A stretch of DNA of 64,000 nucleotides from Sphagnum magellanicum (Eukaryota; Streptophyta; Sphagnopsida; Sphagnales; Sphagnaceae), in contig CM038910.1 in NCBI GenBank assembly GCA_021904315.1, positions 5,518,001 to 5,582,000 of the forward strand. Direction: 5' to 3'. A model generated the notes under the pieces. The model was not told where the DNA came from. It worked only from the letters and a program-made list of their open reading frames with translations, and searched no databases. Shown here one piece after another: positions 23,101-38,283 of the stretch. Positions within the stretch are counted from its first letter, which is position 1, and each line of letters opens with the position of its first letter. The position numbers were made by a program, and so were the translations under genes.

Positions 23101-24646
23101 AAAATAGTGAACTAGAAAGAGATCAAAGATTGTTTGTTCTTCAAGCTTTTTCTTCAAGTACCACTTTTCTTGTCGACAAGTTTTGATGCAAAATCATGCA
23201 CAAATCCCTCCATTGACTCTCAAACTCTGCAATAAGTTATCCTCACCAATTATTGAACAAATTGGAAATATCTATTTTAATTAATGAACCTTCTTTTTTT
23301 TTTCCTTCCCTATAATTGTTGCTAGTGGTTTTTATTTTTTTCAATTTTTGTGATGCTCCTCAAGTGACATCCATGAGTATGTTTAGCTAAATTTGGCTAT
23401 ATTCAAAATATGAAAATAAAAATTCTTAAGCATCTTTTTCATATTGTAGGAAATTGTGACAATTTTTGACAATTTTTTTTCCCAAAAAATTGGGAATTTA
23501 AAGCAAAATATTCTTTTTCAAATATTTTTGCAAAATGGCAAAAAGTTGCCTCCAAAGAAAATTGATCCCTTGTAGGCTCTACATACTAGGGGCAACTTCA
23601 ACACACATCTATCGAATAGTTAATTACTTGTGAAGATTTCATGTTGCAACATAAAATATTCTTGAATATTTCAAAAGATTTGATAGTTTCCTTCACAAAA
23701 ATTTGTCATTTGTAGTTTTTAAAAAAAAAAAAATTAAACATTTTTACATTTCTACAAATAACATAATTAGTGTCAAAGTTGCCAAGGCACTACGGAATGT
23801 GTTGCATAGGTTACATTTGACACCCAATAGTTGTCAAAAAGTCATATGTACCAAGTAAGATAAATATCGTGTACTTGAAAGAAATACACGATAGGTAACG
23901 GCATAACAAAGGATTGGTTGGAAATCACTAAAGGTTCGGTAGGATACGTAATTATCTAGTTATTTATATTCAAGTACATGTTTTAAAAAGTCATACCTAA
24001 CCAACATAAAACATAGATATTGGGCCCTAAACCAAAAATAATAAGAAAAGAAAAGGAAGACACTTAGTATGCCCCCTTGCCATTTAGCCTTTAAAAAATT
24101 GGCTATTGACCATAGATGGCAACATGTACACATACATTTGTCTTTGTATACATGAATGCCTTTGCTCTTGGTTACAAAAGGACCTTTCTAACTTTAAGGT
24201 TTCAATGATGGGTGGGTACCATGTTTTGGAATTGTAATTGAGTTTGAATGATGTTATAATACAAGGAGCTTGAGTATATAGCCCAAGTGGTTCAGATTCA
24301 TGTCCACCTTTGCAAGTAATGGTGGGGTCCAAAAGCATTAGGCCATGCTACTACACAATACATGTTACAACGAACACAAATTATCTCAAAAGGCTATCAT
24401 GTCAACCAATTACAAAATGCCATGTGGGGGCACTTGAAAGTTAAACTTTGCAAAGGGCTTGTGTAAGTTGCAAAAGTGAGTTTTGGAATGGAAGCAATAA
24501 TCTTTAAATGTGAAGCATTGCTCACACATAATAGAGTTATCTCAAAAGCAAGCCAAATAAATGATGAAACTATTCACAAGGTCCAATTGGGATTTTAAAA
24601 AATAAATTAAGCATTAAATTCATACATTAATTTTTATTGAACCCCA
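23101..24646. other. Non-coding AT-rich, nothing recognised
   Basis: No supported gene. A minus-strand frame at 24084-24338 has no recognisable motif. Confidence 0.4.
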
Positions 24647-24710
24647 CAATTAGGACCAAATTGGTTTGAGCAAACCCTTAACCTTGCTCAAACCAATTTG
24701 GTCCTTATTG
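24647..24710. repeat. Near-perfect 27-bp inverted repeat (hairpin)
   Basis: The arm at 24652-24673 (AGGACCAAATTGG then TTTGAGCAA) is exactly complementary to 24684-24705, with a 10-base loop ACCCTTAACC. After one mismatch the pairing extends by CAAT/ATTG on the outside. Seen directly. Such a perfect fold-back is rare by chance. It could be a small-RNA hairpin, a cruciform-forming site or a relic of an inverted duplication. The loop is short for a typical plant miRNA precursor. Confidence 0.85.
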
Positions 24711-27700
24711 CAATGCCCAAAGGAAATCTTGATACATGCAACCTTCTTCCATTTGCTAGCACACCTTCAACAATCACATTAATTCATATGGGTTGTAATT
24801 TGATGACTTTGTTTCAAGTTTGCCCCAATTAACATATGAATTCATAGAAGGGGATAAATTGATGATGAAGGGTCAAATTGGACTCTAAACTAAAGACAAC
24901 TTTGTGGAGAACTTAAATATAGTTGGTGAATTATTTGTTTTCCTCAATTGAAAGTGATAATGAGTTATTTCATTAAATTACTACTTTTTTGTTACAATAG
25001 ATTCTTTTGAATTAGATATAGATTTGTATTGCAACAATAAATCATTTGTAAGATTTATCATTCAATTTGATGTGAATGAGTTCATAACACTTTCATGTTT
25101 GTTGGGTTATCCTTGGAGATTGACTACAAAAGTGTCACTTTCATGTCACCTAATCAAACTATTATATAATGTAAGAATCTAAACACATAAATCACATGCA
25201 CAAACATGAAAAGCAAATTATATCTACATGCATGTCTAATTTGTGTGATTTTATTAGTGTAAGTAGTGTTGGCCACCAATAATATAGTGTGTGATTAACA
25301 CATGATTACACAAGTCCCTAATTTGATTTGAATGTTCACATGTAAGCAACCCAATTTAAATATGTGTCTTTTATTTTATAGTAACATTTTATCTAGTTGT
25401 TTCACCTACAAAATTCCTTGTTATAAATTCCAAAACAATAGTATCCTCAATCATTTCAAACAATTGTTCTTATGAATTGTCTCACAATGTATTTGTATCT
25501 ATCAAATTTTTTAAAATTTTATTCAAATTATAAATTTGGCCTCACTTGAAATTAGGCACATGTTCAAGCATTTGGGGAATTAATTTGGGCTCAAGCAACT
25601 TCCAAAGCGTGATGAAATATACCAAATGTCCTTAATGAAAATATTTTTGAATCCTAAAAGGTGTGGAGTTTGGTGGATTCAATTTCATGAATCAAAATCA
25701 AAAGTTTGAAAAGTTTGACATGTACACCATGACATATTCACATTCATCAAAAGTCACCACTCAAATGTGCTCAAAAATAGTTCCAATAAGAAAAACAAGG
25801 TTTATCGATTTGCGTTTATCACAACATTATACCATGTTTGGCATCAAAAATTGATTTCTATTTCAATCAAAGTTTTTGTTGTATGTTTATAATGGTTTAA
25901 AAGTGTCTATTGAATTTTCTTTTTATGGAGACATGTATGAATAATGTTCACATAATATGAAACAATAGATCCAAAATTTAAACATTATGTCCATGCAATA
26001 TTATAAACAAATCAGAAAAGAAAATTTCTCTATTATTTCATCCTTTTGACACATATATGTTGGTTCCATGCATATTGCAAAAAATTATGTTCTATAATGG
26101 TTGAGTGAGTCCTTAGTCTTACTAATTCAACTTAACATGTGCATTCAAACTTGAAATTGCTTAAAACATTAAGTATGACAATAATATTATTCAATTCAAA
26201 ATCAATTTTCCAATGACCCATATTCATGTTTTTAAAAACCTAATAAAAACGGTCATCATGGATATCAATAAATCACTTTAAACTAAGAAAAGAAATCAAA
26301 TTGGAATGTAAGGTTTTCATTCCTTGATTTTTCTAATTTTGATATCAAGAACTTATATTTAAGAACAAGCACCAAACTAATGAAAATGGAATGGAATCAA
26401 TAGGAAAATTTATATTGGTGTCAAATTGTTTGAAATTAAATAACCAAATCATTGTCCAAGTCAAACTCTCAATGAAGCAATAAGGGCAATAAGCCCACAT
26501 GGATGAAAATTCATGCAATCATGAACTTAGGTGGCAAACTTTCTTTTATTTAAATTGTTTAAAAATTGAGTAATTTCATTTTGAAGATGAAATCCAACAT
26601 AATTTTATGTACCCCTAGGTTTGTCAAGTGGTATTCATGGTAAATAATCTTGTCAATTTTGGATTTTGGAATGGGATGCAAACTCAAAGGCAGTTTCCTA
26701 ATTTCTTACAAGAAAAAAAATGTGGGACTTTTGAAATAAAATTAAGACAAACTCTTACATTAAATTCATGGTCATCTCAAATTGCACAAACAAAGAAGAG
26801 AAGGTGACTAATGTAGTTTGGAATCATAATGGTGCACAAATGAACCATATGAAAACTTGGATTCACACAACTTAATAGACCTCAAACTTTGGAATGGTTA
26901 ATGCACTTTTCTCCCCACATTATAAACCTCAACTTTTTACAAAGGTCACATTAAAATTTACTTTTTTTCTTAGATTCCCAAATTGGAATTTTGAATCTAA
27001 TGAATTATGAATTTCATCACTTTGCAAGTTCACAACTTTCTCATTTCAATTCAAAATCAAAAGCTATAAAAAAAAAAGTTTTTAAAAGTAATTTTCCAAT
27101 GATGTATCAAGCTCCTCAATTGGAGTTGATTTGACATGTTTGTTAAATGATTAAGTGATCGAAAATCATTTTGACAATTTGATTCCCAACCCTTCAAATG
27201 ATAATTTTTTTGTTACAAATAATTTTTTGGGGAATGTGACCGTGTTATAATATGTCATCTTAATAACATATATCAATACAAAATCTTTGTAATTAATTTT
27301 TTGTTGTTTTTTCACTTTGGTAGTAAAAATTAAAAATTCATGAAATTCTTACAATAGAGGTGAGACAAAAAAACAGACCAAATAATTTTTCATTGCTTAA
27401 GCACATTGCACCACCAAGTTTTTTGTTGGTAGTCAATAATGACGTCAAACAAATTTTTAAAATTTTTGACACTATGAGTAATTCATTTTGAAAAAAAATT
27501 GGCATTTTGAAAAAATATTTAATGACTACCAAAATGGTAAAGGTATTCAAATAATAATTTTCAAAAAAATTCCAACAAGTCAGAGAAGGCTCAATTTTGA
27601 CAAAGTTTGATCTTCCAACTATTGATCCAAGATTTAAAATTCTTCATTCCCAAAGTGGAAATCCATTTAGGAATATTAGGACATAATCCCTTGCACTTTC

Positions 27701-30700
27701 CCACACTTGTGTTTGAATCAAAAGGTGCATTGGCTTCATTCCCAACCCATTTCCTTTGTCATCACAATCCCAAGGTTAGGTTCACAACACAAAACATGCA
27801 TGATAAATAAAATTGATTAGTTTGAATCATAAATTCACTATTTCTAAATTCATCATATTCATTGGCATTTTATGAAATGGATACAAAAGAAATGAACGAA
27901 CCATTAATCGGTGGTTTGGGTTTTTTTATTCCATACTCTATTGTGTTCATGATCTATTTTTTGATAATATATACATATATAACCTTTAATCCTAACTCAT
28001 AACAAAATGGTGCCGAAGTTCAAATTGTTTGTACCAAAAATGGCATGGATGATCATGTGACCAACATTTGAATTTTAAACATAGAAATGGAATGTACATA
28101 TATCCAATGCTAGGAGGGCAACTTTGTTTTCAATTGGAAAACTATACAAATAAAAATATAGGGTCCTATATTTTTGGATGAAATTGGCCCTACAATACAA
28201 TCATTTTTATTATTGAAATTAATATATTATTAATATAGGGTATGCATTAATCCCAAATAGTAGAAAACAAATAAAAATAAAATAGCATACATATTTACAT
28301 GGGACTTAAATATTAGCTATAAGTTCGTGTGTTTAACTAATATTATGTGACTTAAGTAGGGTCATTTAATTTTAACACATAGTGTCTTGCTAGGATTGAA
28401 TGTAAATTTTACCCAAGGTTTAAAACACTTCTGAAAATGTTATGTACTAAAACTAATTGTTGTTCATTAATCTGTTGTCATTTTATTAACAAGGGTTTCA
28501 ATTTGTAATCTTTAGTTCCAAACATTTGTGATTTGTTCTAGTGTGGGTAATTGATTGATCACTAGATATTCAAGTACCTACAAATAAACCAATCTTAAAT
28601 TTGAAAGAGTTTTGATAAAACATTTAATTTATTCTCAACACAATATTTGGGGGATGTGTTTTTTTAAGTAAATTATTTGATTAAAAGACATTATGATTGG
28701 CAATGGATTACTAAATTCATATATTTCTATTTTTTTTCTTAATATGTAGCCTAATATTTGATTAATTAATAACAATTTTGAAGGGGAGATCAATTTTAGT
28801 TATTCTACAAGGGAAATTCTATCTTTGATCATGGGTTGGGAAGTGGGAAGATCCCATTGAATTCAATGAGGATGGTGATTCAAACAAATTAATTTCAAAT
28901 TCTTACAATTACATAAAAGTCAAAATAAGTGATATTCTTGGATTATAAATTAAAATGATATTAGAACCAATAATTTATGTTATATAATTTATGTGTTAGA
29001 TGTAGCATATCCCATAGTCTTTGTTGAAGGTTGGATTGTTAAATCAATGTAAAACACTAGCAAACATGTTATCCAACTTGTTTCGAATTATTTGTTGGGA
29101 TGTATAGGATGAAATTTGTCCAATTCCAATCAATTATAAGATATTTTGTTGCACACCAAATCATGATTCTAGCTATTATCAAAAAAAATTTGAAATATCT
29201 TAAGAAGTTCAAGACAACAAATGCATGTAACATTGGGTTTGCTTAACTTATGATACTATAATCCAATTACTTTAAATACATAAGCAAGAAGTTATTATCA
29301 TTTTCTTTATATTTTTTCTCATTCAAAGTTGAAGTTTAATTCACATAGATATGAAAGAATCGAGTGTCAAGAGTAAGACATTTCATTGCATAAAATGTGA
29401 AATTTTTTTGTAATAAGATTTTCAAGGTAACATTTACAAAATGAGAAAACCTTTTAGATAAATGTATTGGTTACAACATCTTTATGGTATAGTGTACAAA
29501 TATAATGTTTATGACATCCTTATCACATTTTGTACAACCTTGAATGGTGTAGACATTAGTCTACTATTGTTTGGTTAAAATTTACGCAACCAATTAGCAA
29601 ATCAAACTTTGGATTTATTTTGTCTTCCCACTCCAATCTTTAATTCACATATGATTGCATGGACATTTGTAGCTAATATATACAATTCATATTTAAAAAC
29701 TTACATTCATGGTAAAAAACCTAACATTTTAACATTTTGTTTAAACCTAAACATAATCACCTTCTTAACATGTTCACACCTAGGAATTTGATTGTTTTGA
29801 TTTTAAAATAGGGCATTATGTAACATGGAATTGAAAGAACGAAATTCAACATATTACTTGTTAACATACCCATGAAATTAATGATTTAAAATCTTAATAG
29901 TGGTCATGGGAATGGAATCCAAAAATAACTTCAACTAATGTTAATTTGCTTTACTCTAATATCAAATTTCAATATCTAACATAGAACAAAATTTTAAACT
30001 TTTTAATTTTTGAAACATGTATGTATTGGATCAACCAATCAAGCCATTATTAATATACATTGTTTGATTTTTATATCTTATGCCATAAATGAAGTTATAG
30101 GTAGATCCAAATACAACAAATATTTTGGTAATTTTCATCCATATATAGATATAATCATCAAATTTTAGACAAATTGCACTAATAAATGTAAAACTTAATT
30201 ATTGTAGCTCATATTTCTTGAATGTCCAAATGTGGGAGCTTTCATTTCAAGCAAATCAATGCCCATATAACACATAAAATCATACATTTGTTCTTTAAAG
30301 GACAAGGTTAACATCTTTATGTTTCATCTTGACCAAAATGAACCAATAGGTCATGCCACCACTACATTGTTTGTTTGAAGCATGTTATGGCTCGCAACTC
30401 AATTTTGGACAAAACTTCATGCAATTCAAGTTGGGTTTTTACAAGGTGACCTATCATATAAAAAATAGGTCAAGAAGGTAGGCTAGAAAACAACTAGCTA
30501 CTAAATAATTATATGCATGTTAATGGTTAGCATGGAAGAAAGGGGCTAGGGGATAGGTAGTAAAAACAACAATCAAACTAATGATTGTTATCAACTAGAG
30601 AAAAAAATTAAGTGAAAAAATTCATGTCTACCACCATATTACATCCAATGTGTTTTCTATACATTAAACGTTGTTTTTATAAGCATTAACAATGCATATG

Positions 30701-31075
30701 TCATATGGAAATTTCTATTCCACAAAAAAATACACAAACAAGTTTTAAATGTTATAAAATTTTTACTCCCTTCTTCATCAAAATGACATGGATAATTATT
30801 AAGGTTGAAATGATAGATTAGGATCATGATAAGCCTTACATGAAATACATCATTCACGATGTGTCTCTTAATAATTGATACCATGTAATCAAAAACAAAT
30901 CTTCACTTAATATCAATGTGGTCATAGTTTGCTTACTAAAACCACCAACGAATCCTAAGCATGAACTTCATTGGCTCTTAATGAACACTTCCACAAACTT
31001 GACTTTAGCCAAAACCAATGTGAATTATGATGAATTAAAAGTTTTTATATGGCTTAAAAATAAATATATGAATGT
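24711..31075. other. Long AT-rich desert, no gene seen
   Basis: More than 6 kb with very low GC and frequent stops in all frames; the longest open frames are about 70 codons and show no domains. It is probably layers of decayed mobile elements, but I could not identify terminal repeats, primer sites or protein remnants. Confidence 0.5.
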
Positions 31076-31315
31076 ATGATGAATGCATGTACATTTAGGT
31101 TTAAGGAATACGATGATGAAAAAAAAAAAAAAACAATGAAAAACGAAGAAGACGATGCTTGTGTTGATCATCGTGTGGTGGTTAAAATTGTGAGTTTCAA
31201 AGATGCTTTCAATGCACTTGTGGTTTTGAAACAATTCTTGGAGCAAAGGCTACATGAAGCCATGCCATTTATCAAAAGTCATGTTCATGCATTTGAAAAG
31301 GAACTTGAAATTTGA
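31076..31315 (+). pseudogene. Possible Tigger/pogo-type transposase C-terminal remnant
   Basis: An 79-residue frame whose last 40 residues (VSFKDAFNALVVLKQF, then LEQRLHEAMPF) recall the helical tail seen after the DDE domain in pogo/Tigger-like transposases of plants. An acidic and lysine-rich stretch precedes it. No DDE or CENP-B-type DNA-binding domain was found upstream, so if the reading is right this is only a 3' fragment. The base composition is less AT-rich than the surroundings, which supports former coding. It might instead be a small unrelated gene or chance. Confidence 0.3.
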
Positions 31316-34300
31316 CATTTAAAAGAATATCATCAAACCATGTTAGATTCATTTTTCAAGTGTGCTTATGTGAATGATACAACATCCAAATCCTCTAGCA
31401 AGTCAATGGTTACCAAGACATAGTTGTAGCTTTATATTCTCACTAAACATTCTTTATGTGTCTTGACAATTTGTGATTAAGATCATGTAATATAGTTCAA
31501 GTTAGGATCGTTCTAATATTTTTGTATTGAGTATTATTACTATGTTATTGCAATTTTGTTAGTCGTTTATTTTTTCAAACGAAGGTAACTTGATCATTCA
31601 TGCATGAAGGATTATGTTTTGCAAGAATATTAATTGGAAAAATTATTTAATTATGAATGCTTATAACTTGTTGTGGGACTTGTACTTTAAGAAAATTATA
31701 TTTATCTAGTGTGGTGGTCATTTTAGCTTTACATGTGTACTTCATTTGCAACCGAGGATGTTTAGGTGTCAATTTGCAAGAGTGCCTTAAAAACATTCAA
31801 GCGTGCAATGGTTTAACATTCTAGAATGCTCCAAGGTTAACTGTAAATTGAAGCCCATAATTAAGAAATGAATAACCTTAATGGGGTCCACATAACTTAT
31901 ACCTTATATAGTCATGAATTAGGGGAAAGGTACATATATAATTCAAAATTTTAAACATATGGCACCTCTTATTAGTTTAAACAATATTTCACAATATTCA
32001 CCAAGGAATAAGGTACATAACATGCAAAAACCAACAAACTGGTCACTATGCCAAGTGATCATTAAAAATTTCACTTAAATTTGTTTGTACACCACTATCA
32101 ATCATTTTGAACACATAAAGGGGTAGGTCAATCTCACAACCCCCAAAAATATGGTATTTGTAATATATGGACATTCAAAAAACTTATGTCCAAATCCTTA
32201 ACATCCTAATGGGTTGTGTATAATTCTACTGAGAAAATAATCAACTACCAAAAGATGCACGTAAGTGTTAATTCTCAATGTTGTGATTTATACACCAAAG
32301 TATTTTGGCAATATAGACATATCATGCATTGAAGTATCAATGTGCAATTTTAGACAAACTAGTGCATGCATAGAATATTATCAAAATACAATGTAAAATT
32401 ATTCACATATACCTATTTCATTTTCTAGAATTATGATTTATTTCTTCTATTCAAAACATTTTTTATGAACAATTTCATATTCAATTCAAATATGTCCTAT
32501 GTAGTATTTTGCACCCAAAAAGTCATAGATTGCTAAAATGGACAACATTTTTGACACACTAAAAAAAATTGACACCCATTTTTAAATACTTGAAATATAT
32601 TCATTGCAAGGATTAAGGAAATTAAAGAAGTTACAATACTCCAATTTATGACCAAAGATGTTTTCGAATATTTGAAAAAGATTCATAATAGGGCTTAAGG
32701 AATGAAACAAACTCTATCAATCCTTGATTGATTACTTTTATAATTATAAATTTATCTTGAATATTTATATTTGTCAAAAATTGTAAACTTGTTATGAATT
32801 ATTGATGCTGAATTTTTTAATTGTTAGGGTGTTAATATTATATATGTGAGACTTGTTTCCCTACTCCCAATCCCTAACACTAAGCTAGGTCCAAGTGTAG
32901 GTGAGAAATCAATTGAATTTAGTAAATTAGATACACCATTTTTACTTTTCTTTTAAAAATATTGAATAATTAATTTCAAATTTAGCCAAAAAGTCTTCCA
33001 ATTGTATGCAATCTATCAATTTGATTTTGGGAAGAAAACAAATGAATGTCATTGAGAACTTATCAGTAGTTCCATCATGTTTTTTTTCCTTGTTGTTTGG
33101 ATAATAGATGTGATGCCTTTAGAATCCAAACCATGCAAAGATGGCATCCAATCTTTGATGTGCATGAGGGTTTTGCTAGTTGTTTAACGATAAGAAAAAG
33201 GTGCCATCACCACTTGCAACATTTTTTTTGGGGCCATTACCGATTCTCATGTGTTAATTATTATAAATAATATTGTCAAATTTCAAATGTTAGACACACA
33301 TGCCACATGGTGCATGTTCATTCTAACTTTTTGTGGGATATAATAATTGTGCATAGAAAGAAGCTATTCTAAAAGATTGATCAATTTGTTTGTCTCATTA
33401 TTAATGCCAATGGTTATATAAAGTCTCACCATTCTTGCCAATTGTAATTACTTGGTCTTAAAGTGGAAGTCCCATCATTGCCTTGTATTTTAGCTAACTA
33501 TATATTGGAGGTGGAGGATTACATCCAAAGGATTATTTAGGAAATTTTGTCCATAACTAAAATGTTAATCACCTATAACAAAAAATGGTGAAAGAATACA
33601 TAGGAAGATGTAGCCAAATTTGGTTATAAATTAAATAAGAAGTACAAACCTTTAATCATCAATCCTTCAATATATTTTTGGTTACACTTTGAAACCCATA
33701 TATATATATAATTTTCCCCCCTTCAAATCAATTCATTTTAGAAATTTTAATTTCGTTTCTTGGTGAAATTTTGCAACAAAAAAAATCTTGATTGTTCTAA
33801 GGGATTTGATGAAATGGTCAAATTCATGTGTTATGGTTGTTATTTTTCAACATATTTTTTTATTGTTTTATACATGTGTGCTCGTTTATCTATGTTTATC
33901 TTCTTGTGTATTACTTCTTCCCCATTTGGGGATGCATTGGTGATGGTTTGATAAAAATTAACCAACTATGTTTTCATTTGCTTTTGGGTAGTTTTGAAGG
34001 CAAAAATTTGACATGTTGATAGATTTGGATCTTTGAAAGGGGAGGGTGCAATTTTCAAGGACTTAAAGATTGTTCAACTGACAAATGTGATGACTAGTGG
34101 GAAATTTGATTAAATGACCAATGTTTCATTACTCAAATTTTTGTGTCTAGTTAAAATTTGGTGAATTAAGTTCCAATTAAAATAAGTGTTGGATTCACTT
34201 CTAAATCATTTTCCCACATAAGAACCTTATAGTAAAACTCATTAGAGGAGGCAAGAATGTGTTGTTCATTAAGAATAACTTCAAGTGTAAAATGTTTCAA

Positions 34301-37300
34301 GCCTAGGAAATGAATGATTTTCCTTTATTGAAATGTCAACATGCTGAACCTAAAGTGATAATGGAAATTCCAACCCATGCTAGCAATGCGTCTCTAAAAG
34401 TGAAGGATTAGGAAAGAAATGAGGCCAAGATAATATTTGAAGACACTTGGATATCCAATTTATCATGTGAAAATATGATTTCTATTGATAGTGAAGTGTT
34501 ACACAACATGAAATTAAAAACATGTTCAATAGTAAACAAGAAAGATAAAGTGTTACCTTAAAGTTGGATATATTTTCCAAACACATTGGGAGAAAAAATG
34601 GCAAGCATGATAATCATATATTGGAATTGAAAAAACACAATTGCATTATGTAGAAAATATTAAACACATGTAAAACAAGGCATGTTTTAATGGTCACAAT
34701 AAAATGTAATAGTGACAAAAGGGGTTAGTGAGTTAACATGAAAGCACATGCTTGAAAAAAAACAACAATTTGGCATTATATTGCATCTCTAAATCCAACA
34801 TGGCCTTCTAATGCTTGAATATGAAGCTTTCCAACTATTATCTATTTTTTGGAGGTTTTTAAGATGGCCAAAAAACATTAAGAAGATAATGCAAGTTGGA
34901 CCATGGTCGAATTTGTGTATCAACAAGTGTAATTCAAGATTAGATACATGATTAAACTAATATTTAAGTATCTTACTTTTACATAAGGTAAAAACTTTTG
35001 ACAATTGAAGTTACATATTTAGATTCGAACATATGTGGTGGAGAATGCAAGTTTGTACCCATTTTGTTTTTTCTTGAACAACTAGTGATTAAATGTGTAA
35101 GATCAAATAACCTCACCATGTTATTATGCGAGTGTCAAAGATGGATGGGGTTTGTCATTATAGATATTTTGTCCAAACACTACAATATAATCATGGTTTT
35201 TCTGTTTTCATGTTAATAACAATTGCAACTAAACTAATTATAAACTCAAAGCTACTAGTTTAAAATGATTAATTGTATTCATTTGGACTAACAAAAAAAC
35301 TAAGTATGTTTGTTCATGATTAACAAAAAATGTATATTTTGTCAAATTGAACATAATGTTGTGCATGTAGTGGATGCAATGCCCATATGAATTTTTTGAG
35401 CTTGATTATTATGACTAAAATGAATCATTCCAATTATGACATTAGTTGCCACACTTCATATGTGACTACAATGCTACTTAAATTTGATGTTACTTTTGAT
35501 GCTATTTATTTATGTGTATTAAAATGTTAAAAGAATGTAATTTTTTTGCATTGAGTCACCAAAAAAATTAAGAATAACATGGTTTTCATTTTTAAAGATT
35601 TTCATATGTAACTTATAAATGATATTTAGAACATGCAAAATTGTAAAATGATTATGTACATTATGAAATTACAAAACTACATTATATAATAAAAGACATT
35701 GCACTGATGTTTTGGAATATATTTTTCAACCCAATCTAATATCTTTAGATTTTGAAAATAAAAATAGAAGAGTAATTATGTAATTAAATAACGTGAAATT
35801 TAACTATGATTTTACAATTGTAATTCATTTTATTATTATATTTAAGAACATATTTTTCAATATATTTATTATGCTTGAATTTTTGGTCCAAAGAAAATTA
35901 TTAATATTAGCGTAATATCTTTTTTATGTTTAAGATTTAAAGACATTATAATATTTCATGTAATTATGAGACTAAAACGTGAATTAATGTTTAAAATGAA
36001 ATTAAAGGCATATGTAATCAATTTCATTGAAATTACATAATTATAAATTAATATTATAATCATGTTCTTTTCATATTTTCCTACTAAGTTTAATGATGAA
36101 GATCCCAAAAAAGATCTAACAATAGATGGTGATAGTTTATGGGGGACAATATATATATATATTTCAAAATATGTGCTACAACTGATGACCTAGCTACATC
36201 TTAAGTCTAGATATGGTAGTTTTGATTTTTTTCCCCAAGATGTTAAAATTATTTTGAATTTCTTTTGCCAAGTTGTGATAATTTGCCAAAAACAAACTGG
36301 TTATAATGCAAAAGAATTTGAAATATGTGTGTTTATATCTTTTTACAATAACATTATTCCTCATCATGTGATGTGGTAATTGGATGGTTAATGTTTTGGA
36401 AAATGGCCAAAGAGGTGAAAGTCCATTTTTCAGTTTTTACATTTTCTAGTTGTGGTTTACATGATTATAGACAATCATGGTGACATGACAAATAATAATT
36501 TTAAAAAAATACATCCATAAATCAAAGGTCCAATGATTTCTTGATGTTTTGTCCACATTATGACAAAAAAGAAAAAGAAAATTGCATGGGTGTTGGAATT
36601 GCAATTTAAATGATAATTTTTTAGCAATTCATCTCACAAGTCTATTTTTAAAAAAAGGCCATTTTGAGTCATGGGTAAAATGCACTATGACAAGCTTTCA
36701 ACATTTTGACAAGGGTGATTTATGCACAAGAAGTAAACCACAAAAGTGGTTTTAAATAATTTGGGAGCGATTTAATATCTAACATTCAAATGCAAACATG
36801 AAAGTAACTCAAAAACTCCTTTTATTATATGATGCAAAACCATCCATCATCAATTGACCTCATAAGAATGTAAATTTCATAAGAATGAAAAGTAATTGCA
36901 TCATAAAAATGTGTAAGAAAATTTCTTGAGAATAGAAGGTGTGAATGTGTTAAAAATTAATTCAATTCCAAAAAAAAAAACACTTGTAAATTACATGTTT
37001 TCACAAAGTCTATGGTATAATTTAAGATGCCAATTTTGATTTATTTGATTTAATTTAAATTTTAATCTACTTGCATTGGCTTTTATTAAAATAAGTAATA
37101 TATTTGTAGCTACTTTCATTCATAATAACCTACTTAATTACTATTTAAACATGTTTTCATTGAATGTTCTTATATATAATAAAGAACCATACTAATCATA
37201 ATCTTTTAATTGTATCAAATTACATGTTAGCACTTTTATGACACATTTAGTTGATGTCTCACTTTTGTAAAGCAACCAATGCCTTGACATTAATATTATC

Positions 37301-38194
37301 AATTAGGTTTCTCACAGAAGGTATTGGCACCATCTACTCAAAATATTGGTTACAAATTAACATTTGTAGGTTGTCAAAACATGCTATTATCATTTATATT
37401 ATGACAAGATTTTTTTATTTATTGTGAACTAGTTTGAGTATGGTAGCCCTAGATATGTAGTCTTGTGTTTTCAAGGTGAACATGAAGATAAAATATTATG
37501 TTGCTACCATCGAATGTGGACCTAGTGATTCATCTTTGGGTTAACATTGAATATGTTGAAATTCGTACCATCATGGATATGGAAATGCTAAAGCTAAGAT
37601 AACATTCTAAATTGTCACATTTACAAAAATCTTTCAATTTAAGTTGTTTCTAAATCCTATAGTTGTTGGCATCCACTTGCCAACATCATTTTGTGATATG
37701 AGATCTTATAATTATTTTTATGATGAATGGAAAAAAATTTGACCCCAAAATGAAAATGTTTGTAAATTGATAACTATATTTAAAAGATTTGTCACATTCT
37801 TGGTCCATTGAGCATATGATTTTATTATAGTTTTGAAACATGTTAACTCTTGTAGATTAGCATGTAACTTTGAACAAACTTTATAAGTTTTCTATTAAAT
37901 TTGGTAATTGATGTTTATGCGAATCATGACAAAGAGGTCAATTACTTTGTGATTTATATCAAATCTCTTGTTTCATCATATGGTGTCTTGTTAAATTATA
38001 ATTGATAGTTATAGGAGTTTAGTGATTTTCATCATTTTTGTGCAAGTTGCCTTTTTATTCAACTTGTATTCTTTTTCATATTCATTTTTTTCATTAAATT
38101 ATAGTGAAATTTCACCAAAAAGAAAAAAATAATCATTTGAAAATAAATTTGTTTTGGAGGTTTTTAAAAAAAAGTTAAAACCACCAAATCTGTT
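31316..38194. other. Long AT-rich desert, no gene seen
   Basis: About 6.9 kb of very AT-rich sequence. Between 34,310 and 34,560 one frame reads fairly well (ending ...KTCSIVNKKDKVLP) but carries a stop and no recognisable motif, so it may be an eroded coding scrap. Nothing else stands out. Confidence 0.45.
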
Positions 38195-38283
38195 AATAGG
38201 ATTCTAGTGTGTAGCCAAAGTTATAGAAAGATGATTAAATATTTTTATTTTATACTTGGTTAACAATTGGATTTGGCTAAATC
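38195..38283 (+). repeat. Diverged copy of dispersed GTAGCCAA repeat
   Basis: CCAAATCTG ... GATTCTAGTGTGTAGCCAAAG ends in TGGATTTGGCTAAATC, the same order of words as the copies at 2446-2570 and 40315-40445. The match is weaker than between those two. Confidence 0.4.

Noticed and set aside
24270-24330. tRNA gene suggested by an A-box-like TAGCCCAAGTGG
   Set aside because: No matching B box at the right distance and no cloverleaf.
34310-34560. Eroded coding sequence with a fairly open frame
   Set aside because: It contains a stop and no recognisable motif, so it cannot be named or supported.
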